Assembly: GCA_001640045.1 (NCBI GenBank) | Contig: LUTY01001305.1 | Span: 1-6,213 of the forward strand | Reading direction: 5' to 3' | DNA from: Candidatus Thiomargarita nelsonii | Lineage (GTDB): Bacteria; Pseudomonadota; Gammaproteobacteria; Beggiatoales; Beggiatoaceae | DNA length: 6,213 nt | Part shown: one piece after another, positions 1 through 5,102 of the stretch | Layout of the letters: every line of letters begins with the position of its first letter | Position numbering within the stretch: position 1 is the first letter of the stretch | The notes under the pieces: generated by a model | Told to the model about the DNA's origin: nothing | The model's input: only the letters and a program-made list of their open reading frames with translations | Database searches by the model: none | Program-made: the position numbers and the translations under genes

Positions 1-2
1 TC

Positions 3-149
3 CTGAGTGATTGTTCGAACAATGCGCGATTTTTGGCGGCTCCGCATGAGGACTTGAGAGCATTGTTGTTATTGATACTTGGAGGTTTTTATTCGTTGTT
101 GACCATTAGTTGTACTCACCACTGCGACAAAATGATGTTGGTTCGCTGA
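3..149 (+). CDS. Possible 3' end of an unidentified gene, open at the left edge
   Basis: The frame is open from the window edge for 48 codons and ends in a TGA at 147-149. That stop overlaps the ATG of the following HEPN fragment (TGATG), an arrangement typical of translationally coupled genes. The peptide has a hydrophobic stretch around residues 21-34 (ALLLLILGG) and ends in MMLVR. I do not recognise the family. A 48-codon open frame can arise by chance, and the neighbouring DNA is decayed, so this may be a remnant or no gene at all. The stop-start overlap is the only positive sign. Confidence 0.2.
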   Translation: MSDCSNNARFLAAPHEDLRALLLLILGGFYSLLTISCTHHCDKMMLVR

Positions 150-305
150 TGCTTTTGAGTCAAAATCTCAAATTAAAAGATTATTTGAGCGACTCAGATT
201 ATGAAGCAGAAACGCTGTTTGATGCTGGTTTATATGACGGTGCCGTTTACGTGTGTCATTGAATTTGCATTAAAAGCAAGAATGGAGTCTATCGATGGAT
301 CATGA
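149..305 (+). pseudogene. HEPN-domain gene remnant, frameshifted and truncated
   Basis: From the ATG at 149 the frame reads 37 codons, including ETLFDAGLYDGAVYVC, and stops at TGA 260-262. A different frame continues from 252 with CVIEFALKARM and ends at TGA 303-305. Together they resemble the N-terminal half of small HEPN proteins, where a helix with (A/S)GxYDGAxYL is followed by a G-Y-(A/V)-(I/V)-E-x-ALKAR helix. The residues expected between the helices (about G-Y) are absent, which fits an approximately 8-base deletion near 256. The C-terminal half of the ~120-residue domain, including any RxxxxH ribonuclease motif, is missing, so the product should be inactive. HEPN proteins of this size are often RNase toxins or nucleic-acid-associated factors paired with a small second gene. 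Such a gene lies immediately downstream and overlaps by 11 bases. The family call comes from remembered motifs, not a search. Confidence 0.6.
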
Positions 306-693
306 AATATTGGTGAAAGAATTCCGTCAAATGGCCAAAATTCTCAAGCAAGAAAAAGGGCCTATTTCATTATTGATGCTTAAAGCCTTTGATGCACAAA
401 TGAACGATTGGAATCTGATTGTCAGTGCGCCAGCGTATGATAATTTAATGTTGAAAGCGGCACTGACCGATTTGGTCACGATATTTAATAAACAGCTTAG
501 TCAAACTATCTCAGAACAAATTATACGCTCGACTATTTTAAAAACCACTGCTCCTTTTGTAAAGGAAATCAATCAAGCCTTCAAGGTGACAAATGCCGTC
601 AAATATATCTATTCATCTGTCATATCGGGTATTTATCTGGAAAAAGCGATTATTTTTGAGTCTCATATAACACAAGGGTTCTTAATGTTTTGA
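295..693 (+). CDS. Small partner protein of a HEPN gene (putative antitoxin-like)
   Basis: This gene encodes 132 residues. The ATG at 295 has a GGAG at 284-287 with a 7-base spacer, which supports the start. No signal peptide or membrane segment is visible, so the protein is probably cytoplasmic. It begins with a helical segment (ILVKEFRQMAKILKQEKGP), then a strand-like core with NDWNLIVSAP at residues 37-46, and ends with a hydrophobic strand LEKAIIFES near 114-122. In my recollection this pattern (EKGP, DLVVSAPW-like, UEKAYIF-like) is shared by the small gene commonly found next to HEPN genes in gammaproteobacteria. The biochemical role of that family is not known to me, and an antitoxin role is inferred from the pairing only. 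Its start overlaps the end of the broken HEPN gene. If it is an antitoxin, its cognate toxin is no longer functional here, so it may be a relic under relaxed selection. Confidence 0.65.
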   Translation: MDHEILVKEFRQMAKILKQEKGPISLLMLKAFDAQMNDWNLIVSAPAYDNLMLKAALTDLVTIFNKQLSQTISEQIIRSTILKTTAPFVKEINQAFKVTNAVKYIYSSVISGIYLEKAIIFESHITQGFLMF

Positions 694-706
694 AGCTGTG
701 CCTTAT

Positions 707-784
707 GCCGGACGGGATTTACAACACCGTCCATAACGTTTCAGTCTTAAAACGGCGGCGATGGTTTTGCAAATCCCGTCCGGC
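707..784. repeat. 78-bp imperfect inverted repeat (MITE-like hairpin element)
   Basis: The ends are a perfect 14-base inverted repeat, GCCGGACGGGATTT at 707-720 and its complement at 771-784. Pairing continues inward with mismatches (ACAACACCGTC against GCAAAACCATC) and picks up again at GTTT, leaving a short loop around 742-748. The element is more GC-rich than its surroundings and starts 14 bases after the stop of the preceding gene. No run of T follows either arm, so it does not look like an intrinsic terminator. It resembles a non-autonomous mobile or palindromic intergenic repeat. I see no clear target-site duplication. Confidence 0.6.
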
Positions 785-801
785 TAGATGGTAGTGGCAT
801 T

Positions 802-850
802 ATGACGCTGGAGCGTCATGATCGGCATTCCGCAGCGAAGCGTTGGAACG
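802..850. repeat. Double-hairpin intergenic repeat (REP-like)
   Basis: The first unit is a perfect palindrome, ATGACGCT-GG-AGCGTCAT (802-819). The second (828-848) is a degenerate hairpin with TTCC and GGAA ends around CAGCG-AAG-CGTTG. The combination of an ACGCTGGAGCGT stem followed by a GGCATTCC...GGAACGATAAAA stem matches my memory of a dispersed intergenic repeat in several gammaproteobacterial genomes, where the second stem is normally a clean TTCCCACGC/GCGTGGGAA. Here that second stem has decayed. It lies 17 bases after the 707-784 inverted repeat. Confidence 0.45.
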
Positions 851-857
851 ATAAAAA

Positions 858-887
858 TTATGCAAACCTTATGCGATGGAGTATAAT
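858..887 (+). promoter_or_regulatory. Possible sigma70-type promoter
   Basis: A perfect TATAAT lies at 882-887. The best upstream hexamer is TTATGC at 858-863 (18-base spacer), a poor match to TTGACA. If active it would read into the transposase remnant. The -10 alone is weak evidence in AT-rich DNA. Confidence 0.2.
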
Positions 888-954
888 CACATTAACAAAG
901 TTTATTCTACCGTCAAATAGTCAAACTGAATGCGACAAAATAGCAGTAAAATAA

Positions 955-1110
955 ACGACCTCCTCAAAATCTGGCCCCAAAAAACTATCACTGTTCAATC
1001 GGTTTGGTCGTGTGTGTGGTTATATTTCCACGGCTGGTAAAAATGCTAAAAACGTTTTTGAAGCTATCAAAGAAGCCTTCAAGGGAATCCCTTTTATTCC
1101 CTCTTCATAA
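955..1110 (+). pseudogene. C-terminal remnant of an IS66-type transposase
   Basis: The frame opens after a stop at 952-954 and runs to TAA 1108-1110, giving about 51 codons. Its last 37 residues include FGRVCGYISTAGKNAKNVF followed by EAIKEAFKGIPFIPS. This matches my memory of the end of many IS66-family transposases, where (F/C)CRxRGYISTxRKxGxNVxxAL is followed by a short F-x-G-x-P tail. The DDE catalytic core and everything else upstream are missing, and stops close the frame before 955, so this is a fossil. No IS end could be recognised. The intrinsic terminator just downstream may have served the original gene. Confidence 0.6.
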
Positions 1111-1122
1111 ACAAACATCAAC

Positions 1123-1159
1123 GCCCGTTTCATCACACCAGATGAAACGGGCTTTTTTT
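1123..1159 (+). terminator. Strong rho-independent terminator
   Basis: A perfect 12-bp stem GCCCGTTTCATC (1123-1134) pairs with GATGAAACGGGC (1141-1152) across a 6-base loop and is followed by seven T (1153-1159). The T-run marks the plus strand as the main direction, ending transcription through the transposase remnant. On the minus strand the same hairpin is followed by a partly T-rich tract (GTTGATGTTTGTTT), so it may also stop the convergent cohesin/RTX gene, which ends at 1181. Confidence 0.9.
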
Positions 1160-1180
1160 GGGGGGGAGTAGTTACATTAT

Positions 1181-2182
1181 TTAGTTCTCGCAAGAAACAA
1201 GAAGATTTCTTCCCACACCACCATCACAAGTGTCAGAACCGCGCATACCATGGAGATAGTCGTTATCGTCCTCACCAAAGAGGAAATCGTTGCCATCGCC
1301 ACCAAAAATCCAGTCGTTGCCATCACCACCCTCAAGTACGTCGCTACCACTTTTACCTAAGAGCAGATCCATACCAGCATTCCCTTGGAGCAAGTCGTCG
1401 TCATCACCACCTATAAGTATGTCAATACCATCACCACCCTCAAGTATGTCCTTACCATTTTCACCATAGAGTTTGTCCCTACCTGCCTGGCCTTGGATCT
1501 GGTCGTTGCCATCGCCACCATGGAGCGTGTCGTTACCTTTACCACCACAGAGGATGTCGTCACCCTCAAGACCATAGAGTGTGTCGTTGCCACCTAAACC
1601 ACAGATAATATCATTACCGTTCGTTCCTACGAGGGTCTCGCTAGCACGACTACCAGTGATAGTACACCTATTGTTTTTGACAATAAGAGCACATTTCTCG
1701 TCAATAACGCTATCTTGTATTATTAAATCCAAGGAATTAAATGTGACATCGGCAAATACGCCCGGCAGTGGTTGATTGGCCAAGGCGAAGCCTTCGGTTA
1801 AGTCTCCGGGAGTCACACTAGGTTCAAGTGTCACTTCTCCAACGGCAATTGCTTTAAAAGAAAATAAGGCCAAAATCACATTGGCACCTGAAACCGGATC
1901 AGGAAATGCTAATCCCGTTAAGTCATCACCGTCGGGGGACTGCCCTTGAGCCCAAGGTTCAACAACGATTGGCCCTCCTACCAGTTCCAATTGAGTGTCA
2001 TCAAAACCAACATCGATTCCCCACCCAAGAACGGGATCAGGAATAGTAGCCAACAATTCAACTGTGAAGGTATCCCCCACATTCACAGTATTTTGGGCTG
2101 TGTTAAGCGATACATTGACGGCAGCTGACCATCCCACCGTCGTATAAAACATTGAAACAAACAAAACTATCAACTTCTTCAT
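1181..2182 (-). CDS. Secreted cohesin-domain protein with C-terminal RTX repeats
   Basis: This gene encodes 333 residues. Residues 1-20 form a Sec signal peptide (MKKLIVLFVS..., likely cleaved after GWSA). Residues 21-155 read as a cohesin-like beta-sandwich: VNVSLNTAQNTVNVGDTF, then WGIDVGFDDTQLELV, then an ILALFSFKA strand and a closing DVTFNSLDLII strand. Cohesins bind dockerins, and the neighbouring upstream gene encodes dockerin loops. Residues 187-330 are sixteen RTX nonapeptides (GGxGxDxUx type), which bind calcium as a parallel beta-roll. Six cysteines follow the signal peptide (164, 173, 194, 212, 319, 331), mostly flanking the roll, and could form disulfides after export. RTX proteins usually leave by type I secretion without a signal peptide, so the Sec signal is unusual. 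The start has only a weak ribosome site (GGTG, 7 bases upstream). It lies 186 bases downstream of the dockerin gene on the same strand. No catalytic domain is seen. Confidence 0.85.
   Translation of the reverse strand: MKKLIVLFVSMFYTTVGWSAAVNVSLNTAQNTVNVGDTFTVELLATIPDPVLGWGIDVGFDDTQLELVGGPIVVEPWAQGQSPDGDDLTGLAFPDPVSGANVILALFSFKAIAVGEVTLEPSVTPGDLTEGFALANQPLPGVFADVTFNSLDLIIQDSVIDEKCALIVKNNRCTITGSRASETLVGTNGNDIICGLGGNDTLYGLEGDDILCGGKGNDTLHGGDGNDQIQGQAGRDKLYGENGKDILEGGDGIDILIGGDDDDLLQGNAGMDLLLGKSGSDVLEGGDGNDWIFGGDGNDFLFGEDDNDYLHGMRGSDTCDGGVGRNLLVSCEN
1193..1624 (-). repeat. 27-bp coding minisatellite (16 RTX units)
   Basis: This DNA encodes the sixteen RTX nonapeptides of the cohesin/RTX protein. 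On the plus strand it appears as repeated ACCACC, GTC and CTCAAG words with a 27-base period. The units have diverged at both DNA and protein level, and glycine and aspartate positions are best kept. It creates long open frames on both strands that are not genes. Confidence 0.8.
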
Positions 2183-2368
2183 AATTGTTCACCAGTGTGT
2201 GAGTAACAATCCTATCTTTCACTCCACTACCATCAACTTAAGCAGCTTATTTCTCATTTAAAGATGGAATTAATAAATATTACCTTGCCTGATGGAAAGT
2301 TAAATACCCCCATTCCTTTGACAAAGGAAGGTTTCTTAAGTTGAAGGCAATGACCTTTTATTTTCATT
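2183..2368 (-). other. Spacer between dockerin and cohesin genes, with a small hairpin
   Basis: The spacer contains a perfect 7-bp stem TTCCTTT/AAAGGAA with a 3-base loop (2313-2329), extendable by two C-G pairs past a bulge on the minus strand. It is not followed by a T-run in the direction of transcription, so it is not a convincing terminator. It could be an RNA processing or partial attenuation site. A 10-base inverted pair, TCAACTTAAG (2233-2242) and its complement (2335-2344), brackets most of the spacer. No promoter stands out, so co-transcription of the two genes is possible but not shown. Confidence 0.35.
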
Positions 2369-4342
2369 TTATGGATTAAGCAACTTATGCCACGCTTGAT
2401 AATCGACTAGCGTGATACACATATCTGAATCATCGTAATTAGCCTTGGCAAGGTAGCGATTATCCCCTTCACAACTGCCGAACGCGGCTAATAAATGTGT
2501 GAAATCATTCTCATCAACCTTGCTATCACTGTTTAGATCACCTTCTTGAGGTTCTGGCTGATTGGCAACAAGCTCATCAAACCAAATTAAATCAGCATCA
2601 TTGATAATACCATCTCTATTAATATCAGCAGGGTGATCCAAACTATTGGGGAAAGTATTCAGCAAACCAAGGATTAATCCGCGATCATCGTTATCTAAAT
2701 CCGCATCGCCATCCACATCTCCGGGCGCACCTGCAAAAACAACCACTATATACTCTGACTCAATCGTTTCCATGTCTGCCAAATCATCATTAATAGTCTG
2801 ATACGTGTCCTGATCCGCCATTCCACCAAACACATGTTCACCCAGGCCAAAGAATTGAATTTGGTATTTACCCGGTACCGGATTTAAAATCAGGAACTGC
2901 TCCAGTTTACCATTGCCAGAAAAAAAAGCACCTGGAATTTCAAGCAGTTCGCCTAGTTCTTCAGTATAGCCTAAGCGTCTTCCTAAAGGATCAGTAATAA
3001 TAAAATCCACAGGATCAAACAAACCTTGGAACCACCCTTTAATGTCTTCTCTGGTAGCAGAGCCTTGTAAGACGAAAAACAATAATTGTGGAGACAACAT
3101 AGGGAGTTCTCGTGTCTCAATTCTAATGTATGGGATTGTTATTGGCCCTATTACAATCTCATCAACGACAGGATAAGAGACAGTGAATGATTCTAAGAAA
3201 TTTTTAATAAACCCTTGCCCACCATTATGGTTCGCAAGTTCAGCAGCCGCTTCCACCATACCAATACAGGTATATGTGTTACTGCCCCCTTTTTGTGCTG
3301 CTGGGGAAAGTGTAGCCTCAATACCATCTATGCTGCTGAAGTTGATAAACTGAAACGTAGCACCAGCAGCAATCATATTCTCCACTTTTTCTTGCATTTT
3401 GTCTGCAAGTTCGGAATCAATAGGAATCTCCACAAAATCTATGACTGGTGAATTCTCTTGACCAGGCAATTGGGCATCATGCTCAAAGGTCGCCCGCGAA
3501 TGCACAGCTTGAACAGCATCTTGTTCCGGAATAAGCAAGGATTCTGAACCATCTTCCGAAACATAGGTACCCGTGGGATAACCTGGATGTGACTCATAGA
3601 CGGTACCTTGGTAGTTAAATCCAACGTGATCAAATCCTGGAATCTCATCAACAAAGAAGCCCCACGTTCCATCTTTATCGTCCCCAGATTTTTCTCGGAA
3701 TAATATCGATGATATGACAGATTGGAAAGTAACATTGTCCACCGCATATCCCGCAGGTTCATCTTCAATAATTTCCGTGCGCCAACTGGCGATATTTCCA
3801 CCAGAGATGGTAAAAGTTTCAATACCAAATTGAGTGTTAGTCCGTTGCCCTAAGACGTTACCGTCTTTATCAAACCACCTGATTCGCGTAGAACCAAAGG
3901 CATCGAAATAACCAGCATCGAGTGTAAAGCTTTCGACTATTGCTCCTTCTTCAGGCTTTTCAGGATTAACAAAATGACCCTCAATTGCCCCTTCAAAACG
4001 TGGAGTACCAGACAAGACAGGTGAAGTTGGATTGGCACCGTCTGTGCTAATAAAAGGGTTATCACCGGCGAAAACAATCCCCTGATCACTATATTGATTG
4101 GTGATGTGGGTATTAACAGGAAATTCAGAAAAAGTAATTAAAGGGGCATCATCCGCCTCTAGAACTGCCTGTTGTTCAGCCGGCACTGGGATATTGTCCA
4201 CTACATTTGGTGAAGTGGCATAAAAAACAGTCTCTTCATCAGCGATTACCCCCTGCTGAACAGCCAAGCCTGATATAATCAAACCAGGGATCAGTATCGC
4301 CTTTGTCTTTCGCAATTTTAATTGCGACATACTTTTTATCAT
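2369..4342 (-). CDS. Secreted dockerin protein with NlpC/P60-like cysteine-hydrolase core
   Basis: This gene encodes 657 residues from the ATG at 4342. Residues 1-34 look like a Sec signal peptide (charged start, ILIPGLIISGLAV, cleavage near VIA|DE). Residues ~64-208 resemble a beta-sandwich seen in extracellular proteins, with TFSEFPVNTHITNQYSDQGI, LDAGYFDAFGSTRIRWFD and a closing PAGYAVDNVTF. Residues ~209-385 contain FDHVGFNYQGTVYESHPG (His239, His252) and later NTYTCIGMVEAAAELA (Cys359). The His-before-Cys order is that of circularly permuted NlpC/P60 (YiiX/LRAT-like) hydrolases. Residues ~443-500 (VDFIITDPLGRRLGY ... GKYQIQFFG) form another small beta domain. Residues 541-657 hold four dockerin-type loops: DVDGDADLDNDD, DINRDGIINDAD, DLNSDSKVDEND and a degenerate YDDSDMCITLVD. 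The likely job is an exported hydrolase or binding protein docking onto the cohesin protein encoded next. Substrate is unknown. Confidence 0.8.
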   Translation of the reverse strand: MIKSMSQLKLRKTKAILIPGLIISGLAVQQGVIADEETVFYATSPNVVDNIPVPAEQQAVLEADDAPLITFSEFPVNTHITNQYSDQGIVFAGDNPFISTDGANPTSPVLSGTPRFEGAIEGHFVNPEKPEEGAIVESFTLDAGYFDAFGSTRIRWFDKDGNVLGQRTNTQFGIETFTISGGNIASWRTEIIEDEPAGYAVDNVTFQSVISSILFREKSGDDKDGTWGFFVDEIPGFDHVGFNYQGTVYESHPGYPTGTYVSEDGSESLLIPEQDAVQAVHSRATFEHDAQLPGQENSPVIDFVEIPIDSELADKMQEKVENMIAAGATFQFINFSSIDGIEATLSPAAQKGGSNTYTCIGMVEAAAELANHNGGQGFIKNFLESFTVSYPVVDEIVIGPITIPYIRIETRELPMLSPQLLFFVLQGSATREDIKGWFQGLFDPVDFIITDPLGRRLGYTEELGELLEIPGAFFSGNGKLEQFLILNPVPGKYQIQFFGLGEHVFGGMADQDTYQTINDDLADMETIESEYIVVVFAGAPGDVDGDADLDNDDRGLILGLLNTFPNSLDHPADINRDGIINDADLIWFDELVANQPEPQEGDLNSDSKVDENDFTHLLAAFGSCEGDNRYLAKANYDDSDMCITLVDYQAWHKLLNP

Positions 4343-4348
4343 CACAGT

Positions 4349-4353
4349 CTCCT
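4349..4353 (-). promoter_or_regulatory. Ribosome binding site deciding the dockerin-gene start
   Basis: AGGAG on the minus strand lies 6 bases before the ATG at 4342 and only 3 bases before an in-frame GTG at 4345. The normal spacing favours the ATG, so the protein is best annotated as 657 rather than 658 residues. Confidence 0.7.
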
Positions 4354-4391
4354 AAATTGAACGTATTCACAATATTCAAGGTTTTTCAAGC

Positions 4392-4775
4392 TCATTTCAT
4401 AAATCCGCACAATGGCTTTGGCGTAATATCAAACTGGATATCGCCTATCTGATTCAATGAAAGGTTACAACGGTAAGATGGTATGAAACCAATAGACTTG
4501 ATCTCAATACGCCAGAAATCAGCATCGTGATAAACAGACCATTGCCACTGCTTAATGGGATATTTTAGCGACTTTTCTCTAATAGCAGTGCTGACACTCT
4601 TGTGGCTCATTGCCCTAATGAAGGCACTTTCCGCATCTTCTATCTCCTTTCTAGAGATGAGGCTAGAGTTTTGCGCTATAATTTTTTCAATTTCTTCACT
4701 GGTGAAGACGGAAACATCCGCTACATGATTACAACCAGTAAACCACCAACAGAAACAGAACAACAAACATTTCAT
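4392..4775 (-). CDS. Small putative lipoprotein of unknown function
   Basis: This gene encodes 127 residues. The N-terminus is a short hydrophobic stretch rich in Cys and Trp (MKCLLFCFCWWFTGC) whose last four residues (FTGC) form an acceptable lipobox, predicting lipid attachment at Cys15 and an envelope location. The mature part has an acidic helix-like region (SEEIEKIIAQNSSLISRKEI, ~26-45), then a strand-rich half with QWQWSVYHDADFWRIEI near 75-91 and two further cysteines (103, 123). I do not recognise a family. It ends 49 bases before the dockerin-gene ATG on the same strand, so the two are likely co-transcribed. The ribosome site is weak (GGAAAAG a few bases upstream). An alternative ATG at 4788 is in another frame and gives only a 19-residue peptide. 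Confidence 0.6.
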   Translation of the reverse strand: MKCLLFCFCWWFTGCNHVADVSVFTSEEIEKIIAQNSSLISRKEIEDAESAFIRAMSHKSVSTAIREKSLKYPIKQWQWSVYHDADFWRIEIKSIGFIPSYRCNLSLNQIGDIQFDITPKPLCGFMK

Positions 4776-4809
4776 TTAGCTTTTCCATATTGTGTCTATA
4801 GCCCGTAGT

Positions 4810-4836
4810 TTGGACTGTTGACGATAGGAAGTCCAA
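4810..4836. promoter_or_regulatory. Inverted repeat upstream of the lipoprotein gene
   Basis: TTGGACT (4810-4816) and AGTCCAA (4830-4836) form a 7-base perfect inverted repeat with a 13-base spacer, 35 bases before the lipoprotein ATG. It could be an operator half-site pair or a 5' leader hairpin. No regulator can be assigned. Confidence 0.3.
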
Positions 4837-4907
4837 TAAATTGTTGAAATTTGCAAGCTCACTCCAACCTACACGATCTCAATTCCCCCTTATTCCATCT
4901 TTTTATC

Positions 4908-4938
4908 TTTGATAATTTTTATGAATTCTATTATCAAA
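4908..4938. promoter_or_regulatory. Symmetrical inverted repeat with promoter-like hexamers
   Basis: TTTGATAAT (4908-4916) and ATTATCAAA (4930-4938) are perfect 9-base complements with a 13-base spacer. On the minus strand TTGATA (5 of 6 to the -35 consensus) sits 17 bases from TATCAA (4 of 6 to the -10), the right geometry for a promoter firing toward the lipoprotein operon. By symmetry the plus strand reads the same way. A better plus-strand -10, TATAAT, lies at 4942-4947. It may be an operator, a divergent promoter, or both. Confidence 0.35.
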
Positions 4939-4966
4939 ATTTATAATTTTGTGTGCATAGAGTAGC

Positions 4967-5056
4967 TACATACAGGTAGTCCTGTAAGTAAATAAAAGTA
5001 GCGATGATGTTTGAAAAAAACCCAGTTCCTTGTCATCACTACTGATTGACAGGACT
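4967..5056 (+). promoter_or_regulatory. Structured region with two mutually exclusive foldings
   Basis: Hairpin 1 is TACATACAGG-TAGT-CCTGTAAGTA (4967-4990; 9 of 10 pairs). Hairpin 2 pairs AGTAGCGATGA (4997-5007) with TCATCACTACT (5033-5043; 10 of 11 pairs), with a 25-base loop. AGTCCTGT (4978-4985) can also pair perfectly with ACAGGACT (5049-5056), which extends hairpin 2 into a long stem with an internal loop and requires opening hairpin 1. Alternative pairings like this occur in attenuators and in recombination or transfer sites. It precedes the doubtful ORF ending at 5288 and is downstream of the plus-strand TATAAT at 4942. Confidence 0.35.
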
Positions 5057-5102
5057 CTCACGAAGTTTTACAGCCGACTACTGCCAACAGGTACATCACC
5101 AA

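Noticed and set aside
707..784. Terminator of the HEPN-partner gene
   Set aside because: Neither strand has a T-run after the hairpin, and its length and GC-rich ends fit an inverted-repeat element better.
123..941. Direct repeat of TGCGACAAAAT at 123-133 and 931-941 as ends of an inserted element
   Set aside because: Only 11 bases match, flanks do not extend the similarity, and chance occurrence in AT-rich DNA cannot be excluded.
1385..1775. Open frames on the plus strand and in another minus-strand frame across the RTX region (1385-1597, 1411-1593, 1581-1775)
   Set aside because: They are produced by the 27-base periodicity of the RTX-coding DNA; their peptides are monotonous Val/Thr-rich strings without motifs and overlap a clear gene.
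2313..2329. Intrinsic terminator of the dockerin gene
   Set aside because: The hairpin is short and no T-run follows in the direction of transcription.
1946..3828. Open frames at 1946-2128 (+), 3215-3451 (+) and 3439-3828 (-)
   Set aside because: They overlap the cohesin and dockerin genes in other frames, show no domain features and lack ribosome sites that would compete with the real genes.
4602..4808. Plus-strand open frame antisense to the lipoprotein gene
   Set aside because: No motif, no ribosome site seen, and the opposite strand has a lipobox-bearing frame in line with its neighbour.
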